Shown: positions 25,801 to 34,963 of the stretch, piece by piece | How the letters are laid out: each line of letters begins with the position of its first letter | Position numbering within the stretch: the first letter of the stretch is position 1 | Assembly (NCBI GenBank): GCA_004292855.1 | Contig: RDXN01000033.1 | Location: forward strand, 124,001-188,000 | DNA from: Cytophagales bacterium | GTDB lineage: Bacteria > Bacteroidota > Bacteroidia > Cytophagales > Spirosomataceae | Direction: 5' to 3' | DNA: 64,000 nucleotides | The notes under the pieces: model-generated | What the model was told of the DNA's origin: nothing | Seen by the model: the letters and a program-made list of their open reading frames with translations, nothing else | The model's database searches: none | Made by a program: the position numbers and the translations under genes

Positions 25801-26340
25801 ATGTATATTTCTGAATCGTATATCGAAATGGTAAACCGGTCGTTGCGGCCGGCTAGTCAGGAGGGAACCCGGCCCTTTCCGGCGGCATCGTTAGAAATCA
25901 CGTTGCTCGAAGAAGCTCAGTTACGGGCCAAAACACGGGAGTTGGAACTATTCGGGCAGTTGTGCCGGATTTTTGACTGGCAACTCACCCGACGACAGCG
26001 TCGGTATTACCTGAAAAGCCTGAGCGACGGCTTAACTCTTGTCCTGACAGACTTATCGAAGACCATCTTGTGGACCAGTCGGAGTTTTCTGTCGCTAACG
26101 GGCTACACGAATGGCGAGGTATTGGGGCAAACACCCGGTTTGCTTCAGGGGCAGGGCACCAGCGAACGGGTTATGCGCGAAGCCAACGAACGGCTGAAAC
26201 GATCTAAATCGGTAGAAGTTCAGGTCAAAAATTACCGCAAGAACGGTGAGCCATACCAGTGCCGGGTTGCTATCGACCCCATGAGAAACGGTCAGGGCGA
26301 TATGACGCACTATTTGGCTGTTGAGCAGGAGTTGAAATAG
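25801..26340 (+). CDS. PAS/LOV-like single-domain protein without the photoactive cysteine
   Basis: 179 residues from the ATG at 25801 (MYISESYIEMVNRSLRP). The N-terminal 85 residues are helical (LEEAQLRAKTRELELFGQLC). The C-terminal 100 residues form a PAS core close to LOV domains: FLSLTGYTNGEVLGQTPGLL, then the helical EREAN region, NYRKNGEPYQCRV and THYLAVEQEL. The LOV signature GRNCRFLQG reads GQTPGLLQG here, so the flavin-adduct Cys is Pro, and the later GVQ Gln is Glu. Flavin photochemistry of the usual kind is therefore unlikely. No output domain is attached, so it probably acts through a partner. Its stop codon touches the convergent tamB stop. Confidence 0.78.
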   Translation: MYISESYIEMVNRSLRPASQEGTRPFPAASLEITLLEEAQLRAKTRELELFGQLCRIFDWQLTRRQRRYYLKSLSDGLTLVLTDLSKTILWTSRSFLSLTGYTNGEVLGQTPGLLQGQGTSERVMREANERLKRSKSVEVQVKNYRKNGEPYQCRVAIDPMRNGQGDMTHYLAVEQELK

Positions 26341-29300
26341 TTACTCGTCGAGGGCGGTCTTGTCGCCCGTCTTCAAATCGGTTTTCTCCGCCGAGGTCGA
26401 CACCGGGACCCCCGGCGCGGGTTTGCGGGCACCGCTGAACAAGTGGTTAAAACTCCGGGTATACGACAAACTGAGGCCTCCGCCCGTAGTCAGGGTCGAG
26501 TTGAGCGAAGCCTGACCCAGCACACTCTGCTGATTTCGGTTATACATTTTGGCTCGTAGCCGACCGTCAGGCGTCACCCAGTATTCGAGTGTCCATTCGC
26601 CCAGCAGACTAGCCGCGCTTGTTTGGGCCTGCCCCAGTTGATTTTGCCCGTAGGTGAACCCACCGTCGCGGCTAATGCGGAACCGGTCGTTCAGGAATCG
26701 GTACGAAAACCGCAACTGTAAGTTGTTCAGTAGATTATCGTTGGTCGTATTGCCGGAGAAGCCCCCAAACGAAACGCCCACGTCGAGATTTTTGTCGAGA
26801 TTCGACGCAATCCGACTGATCTGATTTGAGATCAACTCACTCACACTGTTATAAATCCCGTTGTTTACTGTTGTCTGATCGAACAGGTTAGAACCTTCGG
26901 GCAGGAGCTGGTTAAACAACAACACGCTGCTCACCTGCCGGGTTAGTTCCTGCTCGTTGGCATCGAGCCGGGCCGAGAACGCCGTTACCGCCTGCCGGAA
27001 TTCCGACGAAGCCGGAAATTCTTTAATGTCCAGATCGTAGGTAACTGCCGGGGCCTGTAGCTCGCCATCCAGTTTGATAATCAGGTCGACGGGGTAGCGT
27101 CGGTTGCCGTCGGGCGTGTTATTTGTCGTGGCGGGTCCGGTAATTAAACTGGTCAAAAGGGGCTTTAATGAGGTGTATTGCGTGTAAACAGCCCGAACAT
27201 CGAGCAGGGCGCGGTAGGGGTCGCCGGTCCAGGTAATGCGGCTGTTGGGCTGAATCTGGAACCGCTTGTTGATGACGTTCTCGAACGTGAAAGTGTAGTC
27301 GCCCTTCTGAATCTCGTACGCCCCGGTCATCGAGAAATCACCTTTGGTATCGACGCGCAAGTTGAGTCGTCCCGCCCCGTTCGACTTGATAATGTCGCCC
27401 GTTTGGCGGTCCAACTGAATCTCGCAATACGCATCGGGGGTGATGTCGAGGTTGAAATCCATCTTGATACCCGACAGGTCGATGGTGGGTTCGGCCTTGT
27501 CGGTCCCGGCCAACGCAGTAGTGAGGGCGGTGGTGGCGGTTGCCGACGTGGATGCTGGTGTTCGTTGGATGAACTGTACGAAATCATCTTCCGACGACGA
27601 CACGGTTGCCGCCCCATCGAGGGGAATAAAAATGCGTGTGCCTTTGTTGCTCGTTACGTCGGCCCGGATGGTCAGGTTATCGACCGGGCCGTAGAGTTCG
27701 CCTTTGCCCGTAACGATGGCGGCCCCGTAGAACAAATCGTTGTCTTTGGCCACCGTATTCATGATTCGGAAGTTGCGCAGATCGGCATCGAAACGGAGCT
27801 GGAAGAACCGAAACCGGTCGTGATACACCCCGCCCCGCAGGTTCATCGAGTTGCCCAATGGGTCGCGCAGGGTGAGTCGGCGGGCAATAATTTCGCCTTC
27901 ACCGAAATAAATTTTATCGTCGAATTGCGCGTCGGCTTTGAGGTAATCGACGGTAACGCGGCCTTTCCGAATGTCGAGTGTGCCTTTCAAAATCGGTGAA
28001 TCGAGCGAACCCAGCAAATCGAGTGTGCCATTGGCGGTGCCGCCGATGTTCGAGAAAATACCTTCGGTAAATGGCTCCAGAACGCGCAGGTCGGTGCCCG
28101 TAAAAATAGCCTTCAAATCGAACACATCGGTCTGCTGCCGGGGCGCATAGCTACCGCGCACGGTGAGTACGTCGGCACTGTCGCGGTTCAGGTGGGCGTC
28201 GATGTTGACACGGCTGCTCGACGGGTCATAGACGGCCCCACCCTTGATGTTACCAATCAGAAAATCGTCGTATTTGAGCCGGTCCACGCGCAAATCGCTC
28301 TCCACAATAGGCGTTTTGTAGATGTTGCGGAGCTTACCCACGCCCGTCAGATTTCCCGACAAACGTGTGTTTAACAGGGGGTTAAGAGTTTCGAGCAGGA
28401 AGTTTTCAGCACTCACCTGCAACACTGCCGATGAGTCGCGGCTGATGCGCCCGTTGGCTCGAACCCGCTGGTTCAGGTGCGACAACTCCACGTCGGCAAA
28501 GGTATATTCGGGGCCAAGCTTGCGCATGATTCCGTCGGGACTTACGGTCCAAGTGCTGTCCAAAACGCGCAAACTAGAGTTATGGAACATCAGGTCGAGG
28601 GCGTTTCCTCTGAAGCGTAGTTCGCCGTTCAGGTTGGCCCGATTGGTGCTTTTCTGTTGTTGTACACTACTCGCAAAGTCGATATGGTCGACGTCCCAGG
28701 CGGCTTCGATCAGCAGGCTTTCGGTGGGAGCCAACGTGCCAATAGCCTGCTGTTGCGAGGTAACGACTACCGACGCCAGCACCTCCCCGTTGTCGACAAA
28801 CTTAGAGGTAGTCAGGTCGGCTTCTGTCGTTCCCAGACGCACATCGCCCACGCGCAGCGAGTCGGTTTGGAGGGTGGCCGTGAGCAGGGCCGTTTTGTCG
28901 ACCGAAAAGCGGCCTTCCATCGTGGTGCCCGTAGCAATCTGCACACTCGGCAGGGCAAAATTGAGCAGAGGCTGCATATCGCGCAACGCAAACCGGTACT
29001 GAATGTCGTATCGACCAGGCGCGGCTGTACGCAGCCGAATTGATTTTTTGTTGTAGTACGCTTGCCGGGTAACCGAGTCGCCCGTGAAATAAAGAGCGTA
29101 TTCGTTAGCCAGAGCCGTGAGGTCTTTTATCGTTTGATTGGGCAGGAAGTTGCCCCGTAGCTCGGCGTTTAGAAAGTCGGACTCGACCGTGAGCAGTCGC
29201 CCGCCTGGTTCAATTGCCGACAGTACCGAAAGTGTGTCGACGCTCAACGGGCGTTTGTTCAACACCAGTTGAGCGTTGCGGAACTTAGCCCGGCCCACGA

Positions 29301-31005
29301 GTTGGTCAATGGTGTTGCCGTCGAGTTGCACATCGAGGTCGGTGCGAATCGTGAGCGAGTCGCGGGTGTAGCCAAGTGCCCGCAGGTCGGCCTCCTGCAC
29401 TGTCCCGCGAATGTCGAAATGATTGACGGCACTGCCTAGGTCGCTTTCGCCATCGAGGTTGAAGCTCAAGTTCGGGTCGCGCAGGCTCACTTGTCCGTGG
29501 AAGAATGCCTTTTGCAAATTGCCCCGCACGGTCAGGTTGCGGTAGTCGTAGCCCTGAAACCCAAACCGGCCCAATTTTCCGTCGATGTCGATGTCGGCTT
29601 TGGTCAAATCTAACCCGCCCCGGCCCGTAATGCGCCCCTGCCCGTCGAGTTTTTGGATCAACTCGGGTTGATCGATCAACTCGCCCAATGCGAAGTTCTC
29701 GCCCCGAAGGTTGGCCGTGTATGTGGTTTGGGCGGGTTTGGCTCCTAGTTTCAGTTGCAGATCGCCGGTCACGTTGCCAATCGCCGTTCGGAAGGTACCT
29801 GCCGTTTGGAAATTGTCGAACGGTCCTGAAAAGGTCGCGTTGAAGCCCACCGTGCCCAATTTCTGCACCACCGCGTTGAAGTCCTCATCCGGGTAATACT
29901 GCCGGATATCGGCCATATTCACCTCGGAGGGCGCGAAGTTGAAATCAGTCACGATCTTGTCCACATCGGGCAGGCCCTTGAACCCAATCGAGCCGGCCAA
30001 CCGCGACCGCGAGCCGATACCGAACCGCAAGTCGGTGCGTTGGAGTTTGAAATTGTCGACCGTACCCACAAAGTCGCTCGTTACCGTCCAGGTGTCGCGC
30101 AGAGTTTGGACGTAATCGGAAAAATACCCCAAATCTGCCGATGATAACGTGGAGTTGCGCAACCGCCCGATCATGGTCACGTTGCGGTTGAAATCGCCAA
30201 AGGCCGAGGGACTATCAAACAAAAAAACCAATTGTTCGCGGAGCTTCGATTGCCCGATGTGGGCATCGAGTTCGGCGAGTTCCATCTTTTTGGCGCACCA
30301 CAAAAACCGGGTGTCCAGTTTGTGGACGCGCAAACGTGAATCGCGGTCAACGGCGCGGATGTTGCGCCCGTCGAGCAAAATGGTATCGCCCAGGGCCAGA
30401 AAGTTTCGGACGTCGCCGTTTAGTTTTTCGAGCCGGAAATGGTAATAATCGAACAGCCGCCGGTCGTTCATGTGCGGTTCGCGGGGGTCGTCGAACTGAA
30501 ACGCCCCCCCAACTACGGTCGCTTTTCCGATGGTGAACGGTACATTATTGTCGGGTTTTTTGGGCTGTGTAGTGTCGGCAGCCAGAAGTTCACCAATGCG
30601 TTCAAGGAACTCATCAAGGTTGAGATCGCCGTTTTGGCGTTTCACGAGCCGAACGTCAGGTTGGTACAAAAGCACCTCGTCGAGGTGGATGTTATGCGCC
30701 GACGAGTCGATGAGGTTGCGCAGGTTGTAGTTGACCTCCAGCCGCCCCACGTTGATCATGGGCTTTTTCTGACTGTCTTTGATGCTGACACCTTCGAGCA
30801 CCACCGAATCGAACCACCGGATGCTTACCCGCTCGATGTCGATGGGCATCTGCAACGTAGCTGAAATGCGCTTGGCGACCTCCCGCACAATCTCTGTCTG
30901 CACAGCCGGTACGTTCAGCGCGATTATCCCCAAAATGACCAGAACCACAGTACCGAAGAGTACCGATAGAATGATTTTGGTCAATATGGCAATCGCGTTA
31001 CGCAT
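26341..31005 (-). CDS. tamB: TamB-like translocation/assembly module protein
   Basis: 1554 residues. Single N-terminal membrane anchor (LTKIILSVLFGTVVLVILGI), an AsmA-like start (VAKRISATLQMPIDIERVSI), a long beta-helical groove region rich in alternating hydrophobic strands, and the C-terminal TamB (DUF490) domain from about residue 1080, including FTFENVINKRFQIQPNSRI and TWTGDPYRALLDVRAVYTQY. TamB-family proteins bridge inner and outer membranes and are implicated in phospholipid transport and outer-membrane protein assembly. A Pro/Thr/Ala-rich insert (TPASTSATATTALTTALAG) lies near 1155. The gene is divergent from tsaD, a neighbourhood common in this phylum, with a palindromic repeat between them. 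Confidence 0.92.
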   Translation of the reverse strand: MRNAIAILTKIILSVLFGTVVLVILGIIALNVPAVQTEIVREVAKRISATLQMPIDIERVSIRWFDSVVLEGVSIKDSQKKPMINVGRLEVNYNLRNLIDSSAHNIHLDEVLLYQPDVRLVKRQNGDLNLDEFLERIGELLAADTTQPKKPDNNVPFTIGKATVVGGAFQFDDPREPHMNDRRLFDYYHFRLEKLNGDVRNFLALGDTILLDGRNIRAVDRDSRLRVHKLDTRFLWCAKKMELAELDAHIGQSKLREQLVFLFDSPSAFGDFNRNVTMIGRLRNSTLSSADLGYFSDYVQTLRDTWTVTSDFVGTVDNFKLQRTDLRFGIGSRSRLAGSIGFKGLPDVDKIVTDFNFAPSEVNMADIRQYYPDEDFNAVVQKLGTVGFNATFSGPFDNFQTAGTFRTAIGNVTGDLQLKLGAKPAQTTYTANLRGENFALGELIDQPELIQKLDGQGRITGRGGLDLTKADIDIDGKLGRFGFQGYDYRNLTVRGNLQKAFFHGQVSLRDPNLSFNLDGESDLGSAVNHFDIRGTVQEADLRALGYTRDSLTIRTDLDVQLDGNTIDQLVGRAKFRNAQLVLNKRPLSVDTLSVLSAIEPGGRLLTVESDFLNAELRGNFLPNQTIKDLTALANEYALYFTGDSVTRQAYYNKKSIRLRTAAPGRYDIQYRFALRDMQPLLNFALPSVQIATGTTMEGRFSVDKTALLTATLQTDSLRVGDVRLGTTEADLTTSKFVDNGEVLASVVVTSQQQAIGTLAPTESLLIEAAWDVDHIDFASSVQQQKSTNRANLNGELRFRGNALDLMFHNSSLRVLDSTWTVSPDGIMRKLGPEYTFADVELSHLNQRVRANGRISRDSSAVLQVSAENFLLETLNPLLNTRLSGNLTGVGKLRNIYKTPIVESDLRVDRLKYDDFLIGNIKGGAVYDPSSSRVNIDAHLNRDSADVLTVRGSYAPRQQTDVFDLKAIFTGTDLRVLEPFTEGIFSNIGGTANGTLDLLGSLDSPILKGTLDIRKGRVTVDYLKADAQFDDKIYFGEGEIIARRLTLRDPLGNSMNLRGGVYHDRFRFFQLRFDADLRNFRIMNTVAKDNDLFYGAAIVTGKGELYGPVDNLTIRADVTSNKGTRIFIPLDGAATVSSSEDDFVQFIQRTPASTSATATTALTTALAGTDKAEPTIDLSGIKMDFNLDITPDAYCEIQLDRQTGDIIKSNGAGRLNLRVDTKGDFSMTGAYEIQKGDYTFTFENVINKRFQIQPNSRITWTGDPYRALLDVRAVYTQYTSLKPLLTSLITGPATTNNTPDGNRRYPVDLIIKLDGELQAPAVTYDLDIKEFPASSEFRQAVTAFSARLDANEQELTRQVSSVLLFNQLLPEGSNLFDQTTVNNGIYNSVSELISNQISRIASNLDKNLDVGVSFGGFSGNTTNDNLLNNLQLRFSYRFLNDRFRISRDGGFTYGQNQLGQAQTSAASLLGEWTLEYWVTPDGRLRAKMYNRNQQSVLGQASLNSTLTTGGGLSLSYTRSFNHLFSGARKPAPGVPVSTSAEKTDLKTGDKTALDE

Positions 31006-31047
31006 GTATGAAATTTAGACCCCGATTGTTGGTTTGTAGTGGGTAGT

Positions 31048-31138
31048 TTTTGTCATTCCGAGGAACGAGGAACCTAGCATCTCTATGCTCAAATTGACTT
31101 AAAACAAAGTAGATTCCTCGTTCCTCGGAATGACAAAA
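31048..31138. repeat. Perfect 25-bp inverted repeat (gtcattccgaggaacgagg family)
   Basis: Arms 31048-31072 and 31114-31138 are exact reverse complements (ttttgtcattccgaggaacg plus aggaa) with a 41-base centre. It lies between the divergent tamB and tsaD genes. GTCATTCCGAGGAACGAGGAAT-type palindromes are known to me as abundant dispersed repeats in Bacteroidota genomes. Confidence 0.9.
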
Positions 31139-31194
31139 CCAACTCCACCCTCTTTTCCAAACGTCCTAAACTACAAAAGTATTAATTTCGCAGG

Positions 31195-32193
31195 GTGAAT
31201 TTATTAGCTATCGAATCCTCGTGCGACGAAACGTCGGCGGCAGTGCTGGTCGACAACCAGATTTGCTCCAACGTGATTGCCGCCCAACTGATCCACGAAC
31301 AATACGGGGGCGTGGTGCCCGAGTTGGCCTCCCGCGCTCATCAACAGCATATTGTGCCGGTTGTCGAACGCGCTTTGGCCGACGCAAAGATACCTAAAAC
31401 CGCGCTGGATGCCATCGCTTTTACGCGTGGTCCGGGCCTGTTGGGATCGCTGCTCGTAGGGGCGTCGTTTGCGAAAGCAATGGCCCTGGGGCTGAACGTG
31501 CCGCTCATTGAGGTGAACCACATGCAGGCCCATGTTCTGGCCCATTTTATTGGCGATAATAACCCCGCGTTTCCGTTTTTGTGCCTGACCGTCAGCGGTG
31601 GGCATACCCAAATCGTGCTGGTGCGTACTCCGCTCGATATGGAGGTGATTGGCCAAACCCAGGACGATGCCGTGGGCGAAGCCTTCGACAAGTCGGCGAA
31701 GTTGCTCAACCTGCCGTATCCGGGAGGGCCGCTCATCGACCGATACGCCAAACAGGGTAACTCCCTGGCGTTCAAATTTCCGTTGGGCGAGATGCCCGGT
31801 CTGGATTTTTCGTTTAGCGGTATCAAAACGGCCATTTTGTATTTCCTGCGCGACCAAACCAAAGCCAATCCCGATTTTATTGCCCAGAACCTGCCCGACA
31901 TCTGCGCGAGTATCCAGTATACGCTCGTGCAAATGTTGCTGACCAAGCTCAAACGGGCGGCCCGCGAGACCGGCATCCGCGATATTGCCATTGCGGGGGG
32001 CGTGTCGGCCAACAGTGGTTTGCGCGATGCTCTGCAAAAAACCGGCCACGAACTCGGCTGGCGGGTGTTTATTCCAGAATTTGAGTACTGTACCGACAAT
32101 GCCGCCATGATCGCGATGGCCGCCAGGTTCAAATTTGAGCAGGGCGACTTTGTAGGTCAGGATGTTAGCCCGTTGCCGAGAATGACATTTTAG
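31195..32193 (+). CDS. tsaD: tRNA N6-adenosine threonylcarbamoyltransferase
   Basis: 332 residues from GTG at 31195 (MNLLAIESSCDETSAAVL). With TsaB/TsaE it transfers threonylcarbamoyl to A37 of ANN-decoding tRNAs. ASKHA fold; the metal-binding HxxxH is in EVNHMQAHVLAHF, the nucleotide-binding LTVSGGHTQIVLV and GGPLIDRYAKQGN follow, with DFSFSGIKTAIL and the C-terminal AGGVSANSGLRDAL and DNAAMIAMAA. Complete and of normal length. Immediately followed by a repeat that fills the gap to the MOSC gene. Confidence 0.97.
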   Translation: MNLLAIESSCDETSAAVLVDNQICSNVIAAQLIHEQYGGVVPELASRAHQQHIVPVVERALADAKIPKTALDAIAFTRGPGLLGSLLVGASFAKAMALGLNVPLIEVNHMQAHVLAHFIGDNNPAFPFLCLTVSGGHTQIVLVRTPLDMEVIGQTQDDAVGEAFDKSAKLLNLPYPGGPLIDRYAKQGNSLAFKFPLGEMPGLDFSFSGIKTAILYFLRDQTKANPDFIAQNLPDICASIQYTLVQMLLTKLKRAARETGIRDIAIAGGVSANSGLRDALQKTGHELGWRVFIPEFEYCTDNAAMIAMAARFKFEQGDFVGQDVSPLPRMTF

Positions 32194-32371
32194 TTTCAAC
32201 GCGTTGCTGTTTCATTGGCCTTTGGCCGTTTCTGTGGTTTCATTGCCTTCGGCCGGTCCGCCGGTGCGGTTTCATATGGAATTGTGCCATGACTTGAAAT
32301 AGCGAAGCATGAAACGGCGTAGCCAATGAAACGCGAAGCATGAAACAATAGAAACAGCATAGTTTTGAAAC
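32194..32371. repeat. gaaacagc/gctgtttc interspersed repeat, long copy
   Basis: Fills the whole tsaD-MOSC gap, from the base after the tsaD stop to the base before the MOSC ATG. The left half has tttcaacgcgttgctgtttc and gtttcattggc. The right half has the inverse complements gaagcatgaaacggcg and gaaacagcatagttttgaaa. Internal short palindromes (cctttggcc, gccttcggc) are also present. A shorter relative is at 47678-47723. Confidence 0.75.
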
Positions 32372-33223
32372 ATGACTATCAACCAACTTCTCCTTTACCC
32401 CATCAAATCCCTCGGAGCCATTTCGGTTGCTGAGGCCCTGGTCGAAGCGCGGGGTTTCCGGCACGACCGCCGATTTATGCTCGTGGAACCCCTAACCGAC
32501 GAGCAGGGGCACTCCTACGGCCAAATGATGACCCAACGGGAACACGCCCAAATGGCCCTGATCGACGTAGCGTTTGGCGAGCGGGATACCCTGTGCATCT
32601 GGCACCGGCATCACCCCGCCGACGTGCTGACCGTGCCGCTGACCCCGCCCCAAACCGGCGAAACCCTGCCCGTGAGCGTGTGGGGAAGCGACGATTTTCC
32701 GGCGCAACTCGTGGGGCAAGAAGCCGATAACTGGTTTAGCCGAGTGTTGCAAACGCCCTGCCGACTGGTGTTCATGCCCGGCCACGAGCGGACCATTCAC
32801 TCAACCTACCAGAAACCCACCGACTACGACCCCGTGCCTGTGGTTAGCTTTGCCGATGGGTTTCCGTATCTCACGGCGAGCCTCGAATCGCTGGCCGAAT
32901 TGAATCGCCGGTTGCCCGAACCCGTCGAGATGGCGCGGTTCCGGCCCAACATCGTACTCGAAGGCGTGGCCGGACCCCACGACGAAGACACCTGGGGTCA
33001 TTTTCGGATAGGTGATCTGGATTTTTTTAGTGTGAAACCCTGCGTGCGTTGTGTTATGACAACCATAAACCCGCAAACCGCCGAACGTGGCAAAGAACCC
33101 CTCAAAACCCTGGCGACTTATCGGCGCGCTGACCGGGGCATTTTGTTTGGGCAAAATGTAATGGCGGGCAGCACGGGCGTGGTGCGGGTGGGTGATCCGA
33201 TTGAGGTGGTGAATCGAATCTGA
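32372..33223 (+). CDS. MOSC-domain protein with N-terminal beta-barrel
   Basis: 283 residues. The MOSC_N beta-barrel (about 1-125; LLLYPIKSLGAISVAEALVE) is followed by a MOSC domain (about 130-280; MARFRPNIVLEGVAGPHDED). The conserved cysteine that binds the molybdenum centre is in FFSVKPCVRCVMTTI near residue 226. The family includes mARC/YcbX-type enzymes that reduce N-hydroxylated compounds using Moco. A separate ferredoxin domain, present in YcbX, is missing here, so electrons would come from a partner. Start and leader are set by the adjacent repeat. Confidence 0.88.
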   Translation: MTINQLLLYPIKSLGAISVAEALVEARGFRHDRRFMLVEPLTDEQGHSYGQMMTQREHAQMALIDVAFGERDTLCIWHRHHPADVLTVPLTPPQTGETLPVSVWGSDDFPAQLVGQEADNWFSRVLQTPCRLVFMPGHERTIHSTYQKPTDYDPVPVVSFADGFPYLTASLESLAELNRRLPEPVEMARFRPNIVLEGVAGPHDEDTWGHFRIGDLDFFSVKPCVRCVMTTINPQTAERGKEPLKTLATYRRADRGILFGQNVMAGSTGVVRVGDPIEVVNRI

Positions 33224-33224
33224 A

Positions 33225-33262
33225 TTTTCAGACCTGTACGGTTTTCAGACCTGTACAGGTCT
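33225..33262. repeat. ttttcagacctgtac direct repeat with nested palindrome
   Basis: ttttcagacctgtac occurs at about 33226-33240 and again at 33243-33257. The second copy extends into the perfect palindrome agacctgtacaggtct (33247-33262). It starts next to the MOSC stop and ends next to the ATG at 33264. Confidence 0.7.
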
Positions 33263-33263
33263 T

Positions 33264-34115
33264 ATGCCTATGAGACCCTTACTGATTTCCTATTATCTGA
33301 GCCTGCCTGTCGTTTTGGGGGCTATTCTGTCGAACCGAATGGCTGCTCGGTTGTCGGGTGTGGAGCCGGTAAATGGGGCCACCTGGCCCGTGTTGGGGCT
33401 GGTGGTTTGGCTCATCTACACCGTCGACCGGCTGCTCGACGTTCGGAAGCCGGGCGGGGCGCAAACACTGCGGCATCAGTTTCATCAACTGAACAAAACC
33501 GGACTTTGGCAGTCGGTGGGGGGCATAACCCTGCTGGCGGGGGTATTGACGTTTTTCCTGCCTAAAGCCGTCTGGCAATTCGGGTTGGTGCTAGCTGCCG
33601 TTTGCGGGGGCTACGTGTTTGCCGTGTTCCGGCTCCCGGCCAAACACCCGGCTCTGTTGCTCAAGGAGCCACTTGTTGCTTTGCTGTTTTCGGCTGGGAT
33701 ATGGGGGAGCGTGTGGGCGCAGCGGCCCACGATCTCTGGCGTTGAGTGGACCGAAGGACTTATGTTCACGGCCATTGCATTTCAGAATCTGCTCCTGTTT
33801 GCCTTGTTTGAGCAAGCCGAGAACCCCGGCAAGCCTACGTTTTCGCTAGCTACCGCCTGGGGAAGCCGCACCTGCGATCAGATTTTGCGCTGGCTCACGT
33901 TTGGTGTGGTGGCGGCTGCGTTCGGTATCTGCCTCATGGCCAACGACGAGAGCGTAGGAGGGGGGCTTCGGTTCGCCCAACGCTCGGCCCTGATGCTGGC
34001 CATCATGAGCATGGTGCTCTACGCCATTCAACGCTACCCGACCTATTATCTTAAGCGCGAACGCTACCGCTGGATTGGCGACGCCGTGTTTTGGTTGCCC
34101 GCGTTGGTGCTGTAG
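33264..34115 (+). CDS. UbiA-like integral membrane protein
   Basis: 283 residues with seven to nine predicted TM helices, e.g. VLGLVVWLIYTVDRLLDV, GITLLAGVLTFFLPKAVW and LVLAAVCGGYVFAVFRL. The segment IYTVDRLLDVRKPGG resembles the first Asp-rich loop of UbiA-type prenyltransferases (D-R-x-x-D in place of N-D-x-x-D). A second Asp-rich loop is not obvious, so enzymatic activity is uncertain. Related to putative UbiA-like proteins annotated only as membrane proteins in Cytophagales. The 3' end overlaps the convergent sterol-desaturase gene by 52 bp. Confidence 0.65.
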   Translation: MPMRPLLISYYLSLPVVLGAILSNRMAARLSGVEPVNGATWPVLGLVVWLIYTVDRLLDVRKPGGAQTLRHQFHQLNKTGLWQSVGGITLLAGVLTFFLPKAVWQFGLVLAAVCGGYVFAVFRLPAKHPALLLKEPLVALLFSAGIWGSVWAQRPTISGVEWTEGLMFTAIAFQNLLLFALFEQAENPGKPTFSLATAWGSRTCDQILRWLTFGVVAAAFGICLMANDESVGGGLRFAQRSALMLAIMSMVLYAIQRYPTYYLKRERYRWIGDAVFWLPALVL

Positions 34116-34891
34116 CCTATGTTCTTCTCCGTAATGCGGTCAAACTGCCGGTCGTAGTCGGCGCGGGTGGTGTGCATCCATTCGTCCCAAAAGCGGAAAT
34201 AAAGACCGTAGTTGCCGGTAAAAAACTGGTGGTGCTGGTTGTGGCTGACCGAGGTGTTGAACCAACGCAGTACAGGGTGGCGGTTCGAGTGGGCCGGAAA
34301 TAACTCCCAGCCCAGGTGCCCGTACACGTTATAGACGATCATGAACAGCAGAAACGCCATAATGGTGTATATATGCAGCGGAATGAACAGAATGGCCAGC
34401 GGAATGACCCCAGCCTCCACGATGGCTTCGAGCGGGTGAAACGCATAGGCCGCCCAGGGCGACGGATTGGTGGATTTATGATGTACCAGGTGCATGATTT
34501 TGAACAGCTTCGGGTGGTGCATAGCCCGGTGTGTCCAATAGAAGTAAGCATCGTGGAAGAAAACCAGAGCCACAAACGAGAAGATGCCATAGGCCGTGCC
34601 GTAGTCCGACCAGTTGCGATACCCCAGGGTGTACTTCTTAAAGCCTGTCTGGTAAATCAGCAGCGTCACCAACATAAAAACGACTGCCGTGCCGAATGAA
34701 TACAACACCTCACGCCCATAATCGGATAGCTTGGGAAGGCGGGGCTGAATTTTGCGGGGCATCCGTTCGGGCCGTTTCCAAACGTACCAAACGAAAAATG
34801 CGATACCAGCGATCAACGTGTACCGGACAAAATGGACCAGTAAAACGAGGAGCCAACTCCAATTTCCGTACTGTTGAAATACCGATTGCAT
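34064..34891 (-). CDS. Sterol desaturase / fatty acid hydroxylase family protein
   Basis: 275 residues from the Met at 34891 (MQSVFQQYGNWSWLLVLLVH). Membrane di-iron oxygenase with the expected histidine clusters: HDAYFYWTHRAMHH, HLVHHKS and HNQHHQF, plus HSNRHP. Four TM helices surround them. The family hydroxylates or desaturates lipids such as carotenoids, fatty acids or sterols; the substrate here is unknown. It overlaps the UbiA-like gene tail to tail by 52 bp, which ties the two transcripts together. It lies 72 bp from the Crp gene. Confidence 0.88.
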   Translation of the reverse strand: MQSVFQQYGNWSWLLVLLVHFVRYTLIAGIAFFVWYVWKRPERMPRKIQPRLPKLSDYGREVLYSFGTAVVFMLVTLLIYQTGFKKYTLGYRNWSDYGTAYGIFSFVALVFFHDAYFYWTHRAMHHPKLFKIMHLVHHKSTNPSPWAAYAFHPLEAIVEAGVIPLAILFIPLHIYTIMAFLLFMIVYNVYGHLGWELFPAHSNRHPVLRWFNTSVSHNQHHQFFTGNYGLYFRFWDEWMHTTRADYDRQFDRITEKNIGYSTNAGNQNTASPIQR

Positions 34892-34963
34892 ACCTATTTT
34901 TTTGAGTGATGACAGCGCAAAAGTAGGATAGCCTTGCGCGGCCTGCATTAACAAAAGATAATT

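Noticed and set aside
31204-32199. Long open frame antisense to tsaD (331 codons)
   Set aside because: It mirrors tsaD almost exactly, has no family features, and arises from GC-rich codon use on the other strand.
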